From assembly GCA_046545575.1 (NCBI GenBank), contig JBKGZM010000073.1, forward strand, positions 1 through 8,636: a stretch of DNA of 8,636 nt, read 5' to 3'. A program made the translations under genes and the position numbers. How positions within the stretch are numbered: the first letter of the stretch is position 1; each line of letters opens with the position of its first letter. Of the stretch, positions 6,963 through 8,636 are shown piece after piece. The notes under the pieces were generated by a model, which did not search any database, had not been told where the DNA came from, and worked only from the letters and a program-made list of their open reading frames with translations. This DNA comes from JAGXOF01 sp046545575. GTDB taxonomy: Bacteria > Chloroflexota > Dehalococcoidia > SZUA-161 > SpSt-899.

Positions 6963-8165
6963 CTAAAAAATCTTTGCCCCGGGCTGGATAACTCCATTTG
7001 CTATTGCTCCGGGACCTATAAAGGCATGGTCTCCTATGAGAGCCCCCACGTTTATGGAGGCATTTATGCCCGTCTTGACTTCATCCCCCACGATTGCTCC
7101 GAGCTTGTACAGTCCGGTGGGAATGCCTATCACCGATATCTCCTGCTCATCCAGCCTCAGGTTAGCGATCTTTGTCCCGGCACCGAAGTTGACATTCTCT
7201 CCGATGACGCTGTCTCCCACGTAGCTGTGATGGGGGACCTTTGCTCCATTCATGATAATCGAATTCTTGACCTCAACGGAGGCACCGATATGGCAGCCAT
7301 CGCTGATTGATGTGCCTGGACGGATAAAACAATTCGGCCCGATATCACAGTTTTTCCCTATAAAAACCGGACCTTCGATGTATGATCCTGCCCTTACCAG
7401 GGTTCCTTCCCCGATTGACACTTTGCCCTTTATAGTTGCTCCCTGCTCTGTTGTGCCTGTGTTTTGTGGGGATAGCTGTTCCAGGAAGAACCGGTTTGCC
7501 GCCAGCAGCTCCCACGGGTATCCCAGGTCCAGCCAGGTTGATATCGTAGAGAAGCGGATGGGGTGTCCACCGCTTATCAAAGATTCAAGAGCGTCGGTTA
7601 TCTCAAATTCGCCACGGGGCGACCTCTCGATTTTAGCCAGCGCGTCGAACACCCGCCTGTCCAAGAAGTACATACCCGCATTTGCTATGTTGGACCGGCT
7701 TTCCCTGGATTTTTCCTTGATGCCTGTTATGTAATCTCCGGATACTTCCACTACCCCCATCCTTTCAGGATGGTCTGTCCCGGATGTTGCTAAAGAGAGC
7801 GGTCCTTTGTCCAGCAGGCCCTTCAAATCCTCTGAGTTCACACACATGTCTCCGTTCACCACAAGGAACGTTTCGTTGGTCATTCTCTCCACGGCCTTCA
7901 GTGCATCTCCTGTACCGATCTGCCTTCGCTGGGTGGCGTAGTCGATTTTAACTTCCCATCTTCTTCCATCCTCGAAATAACCCCGTATCGTCTCATCTCT
8001 GTAGCCCACAACAAATACAAACTGTGTTACCCCCGCCCCTTTTAGTTCCAACAGAAGATGCTCCAGTATCGGCTTCCCCGCCAGCGGTAACATCACCTTC
8101 GGCCTGGTGTAGGTCAGGGGCCGCATCCTTTTTCCTTCGCCTGCTGCAAGGATTACTGCTTTCAT
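6963..8165 (-). CDS. Bifunctional sugar-1-phosphate nucleotidylyltransferase/acetyltransferase, GlmU-like protein B
   Basis: This 400-residue paralog of protein A is close in length to the archaeal enzymes ST0452 and MJ1101. The nucleotidylyltransferase domain (about 1-225) shows LAAGEGKRMRPLT (7-19), RPK (21-23), GTGDAL (84-89), NGD (104-106), NAGMY (162-166) and TWLDLGYPWELL (210-221). The left-handed beta-helix (about 240-400) includes VPHHSYVGDSVIG (310-322) and FGAGTKIANLR (327-337). These match the acetyltransferase site of ST0452 as I recall it: His312, Tyr315 and Asn335 correspond to its His308, Tyr311 and Asn331. Two lysines important there (337, 340) are Gln341 and Ser344 here. The likely role is making and activating GlcNAc-1-P; acetyl transfer is plausible but not certain. 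I chose the ATG at 8165, with GGAG four bases upstream and 10 bases after the mutase stop; a longer in-frame start at 8216 would overlap the mutase. Confidence 0.87.
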   Translation of the reverse strand: MKAVILAAGEGKRMRPLTYTRPKVMLPLAGKPILEHLLLELKGAGVTQFVFVVGYRDETIRGYFEDGRRWEVKIDYATQRRQIGTGDALKAVERMTNETFLVVNGDMCVNSEDLKGLLDKGPLSLATSGTDHPERMGVVEVSGDYITGIKEKSRESRSNIANAGMYFLDRRVFDALAKIERSPRGEFEITDALESLISGGHPIRFSTISTWLDLGYPWELLAANRFFLEQLSPQNTGTTEQGATIKGKVSIGEGTLVRAGSYIEGPVFIGKNCDIGPNCFIRPGTSISDGCHIGASVEVKNSIIMNGAKVPHHSYVGDSVIGENVNFGAGTKIANLRLDEQEISVIGIPTGLYKLGAIVGDEVKTGINASINVGALIGDHAFIGPGAIANGVIQPGAKIF

Positions 8166-8169
8166 TGTG

Positions 8170-8173
8170 CTCC
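8170..8173 (-). promoter_or_regulatory. Ribosome binding site for GlmU-like protein B
   Basis: On the minus strand GGAG lies four bases before the ATG at 8165-8163 and just after the mutase stop codon. It favours this start over the in-frame ATG at 8216. The tight spacing suggests translational coupling to the mutase. Confidence 0.5.
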
Positions 8174-8175
8174 GT

Positions 8176-8636
8176 TCATGCCCTCGTTTCCGTTGTGGCG
8201 AAGCTGGATACAACATCCCGGACGAGATTTGCGGCTTTGGTGGTAAGGTTCCTGGCTCCTTCCTCTGAGGTGGACTCGACGGTTACGCGGATTATCGGTT
8301 CGGTGCCGCTGGGTCTGATGAGAAGCCAGTCCGCCTTCGGCGGAGGCCACTCGATTCTGAGTCCGTCTATTCTGTTCATGGTTGCCTTTTCTCTACCATC
8401 GAAAATAGAAGTCTCCTGGGAATCGATTCTTCTTTCCAGCTCTGACATTACATCGTCCCTGGCCTCTTTTGGACAGGGAATCTTCTCCTTCATGGAGAAG
8501 GTGGGAGGTAGAGAATTGATGAATTCCCGTATTTGCCTTGGGTGATCCAGGTGGCTCAGTAGCGTGAGTACCGCGAACATACTTTCGGGGTAGTAGCCGA
8601 GTTCGGGGAAGATATAAACCCCCACCGCCTCCACCC
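8176..8636 (-). CDS. Phosphoglucomutase/phosphomannomutase family protein, C-terminal part
   Basis: The gene enters from beyond the right edge, so only the last ~152 codons are seen and the start is missing. Alpha-D-phosphohexomutases move a phosphate between O6 and O1 of a hexose phosphate. In this operon the likely substrate is glucosamine-6-phosphate (a GlmM role), but phosphoglucose or phosphomannose cannot be excluded. The C-terminal phosphate-binding loop is clear: RPSGTEPIIRV at fragment residues 107-117, near the protein end as expected for domain IV. At the cut edge, YIFPELGYYPES (7-18) aligns with the domain III sugar-recognition region, usually GEENGGVIFPE followed by RDG or RDS, and it is unusually diverged. 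The catalytic serine loop and metal-binding loop lie outside the window. It is the most upstream visible gene of the operon, whose promoter is also outside. Confidence 0.88.
   Translation of the reverse strand, partial: VEAVGVYIFPELGYYPESMFAVLTLLSHLDHPRQIREFINSLPPTFSMKEKIPCPKEARDDVMSELERRIDSQETSIFDGREKATMNRIDGLRIEWPPPKADWLLIRPSGTEPIIRVTVESTSEEGARNLTTKAANLVRDVVSSFATTETRA

Noticed and set aside
8166..8216. A 17-residue N-terminal extension of GlmU-like protein B.
   Set aside because: The domain begins at MKAVILAAGEG with a GGAG site upstream. The extension lies over the mutase coding sequence in another frame and has no family counterpart.

Overview
The window reads as bacterial chromosome of roughly even GC content. 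It carries two gene groups that face each other. The best guess for the source is a member of the Chloroflexota, class Dehalococcoidia, or a related uncultured lineage. That guess rests on a DUF1616 membrane protein (a family common in archaea and Dehalococcoidia), an archaeal-style pair of GlmU-like sugar-phosphate nucleotidylyltransferases beside glmS and a phosphohexomutase, and short dispersed intergenic repeats. It is an inference from gene content and was not tested by any search.

Layout. Positions 1-144 are a leader with a good sigma-70-type promoter (54-82) and a ribosome binding site. They precede valS (145-2796, +), a complete valyl-tRNA synthetase. A 77-base gap holds a C-rich repeat and hairpin, and is followed by a five-helix DUF1616 membrane protein (2874-3794, +). 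The convergent junction (3795-3907) has no gene but holds two copies of a ~25-base repeat and a perfect 22-base palindrome. The rest lies on the minus strand and looks like one operon, read from right to left: the C-terminal end of a phosphoglucomutase/phosphomannomutase (8636-8176, cut by the window edge), nucleotidylyltransferase/left-handed beta-helix protein B (8165-6963), its paralog A (6926-5736), and glmS (5683-3908). Gaps between these genes are 10, 36 and 52 bases.

How the genes fit together. The minus-strand operon can supply UDP-GlcNAc or a related activated amino sugar. GlmS makes glucosamine-6-phosphate, the mutase would isomerise it to the 1-phosphate, and the two GlmU-like proteins would acetylate it and couple it to a nucleotide. 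Protein B keeps part of the acetyltransferase signature known from the Sulfolobus enzyme ST0452, while protein A lacks it, so the two may divide the work. The DUF1616 protein may be an envelope protein, but nothing in the sequence ties it functionally to the sugar operon.

No prophage, CRISPR array, insertion sequence, tRNA or rRNA was seen. I found no clear new system. The most interesting points are the diverged GlmU-like pair, substitutions at conserved positions in GlmS and protein B, and a 9-base tandem repeat that carries the glmS ribosome binding site and a possible leader peptide.
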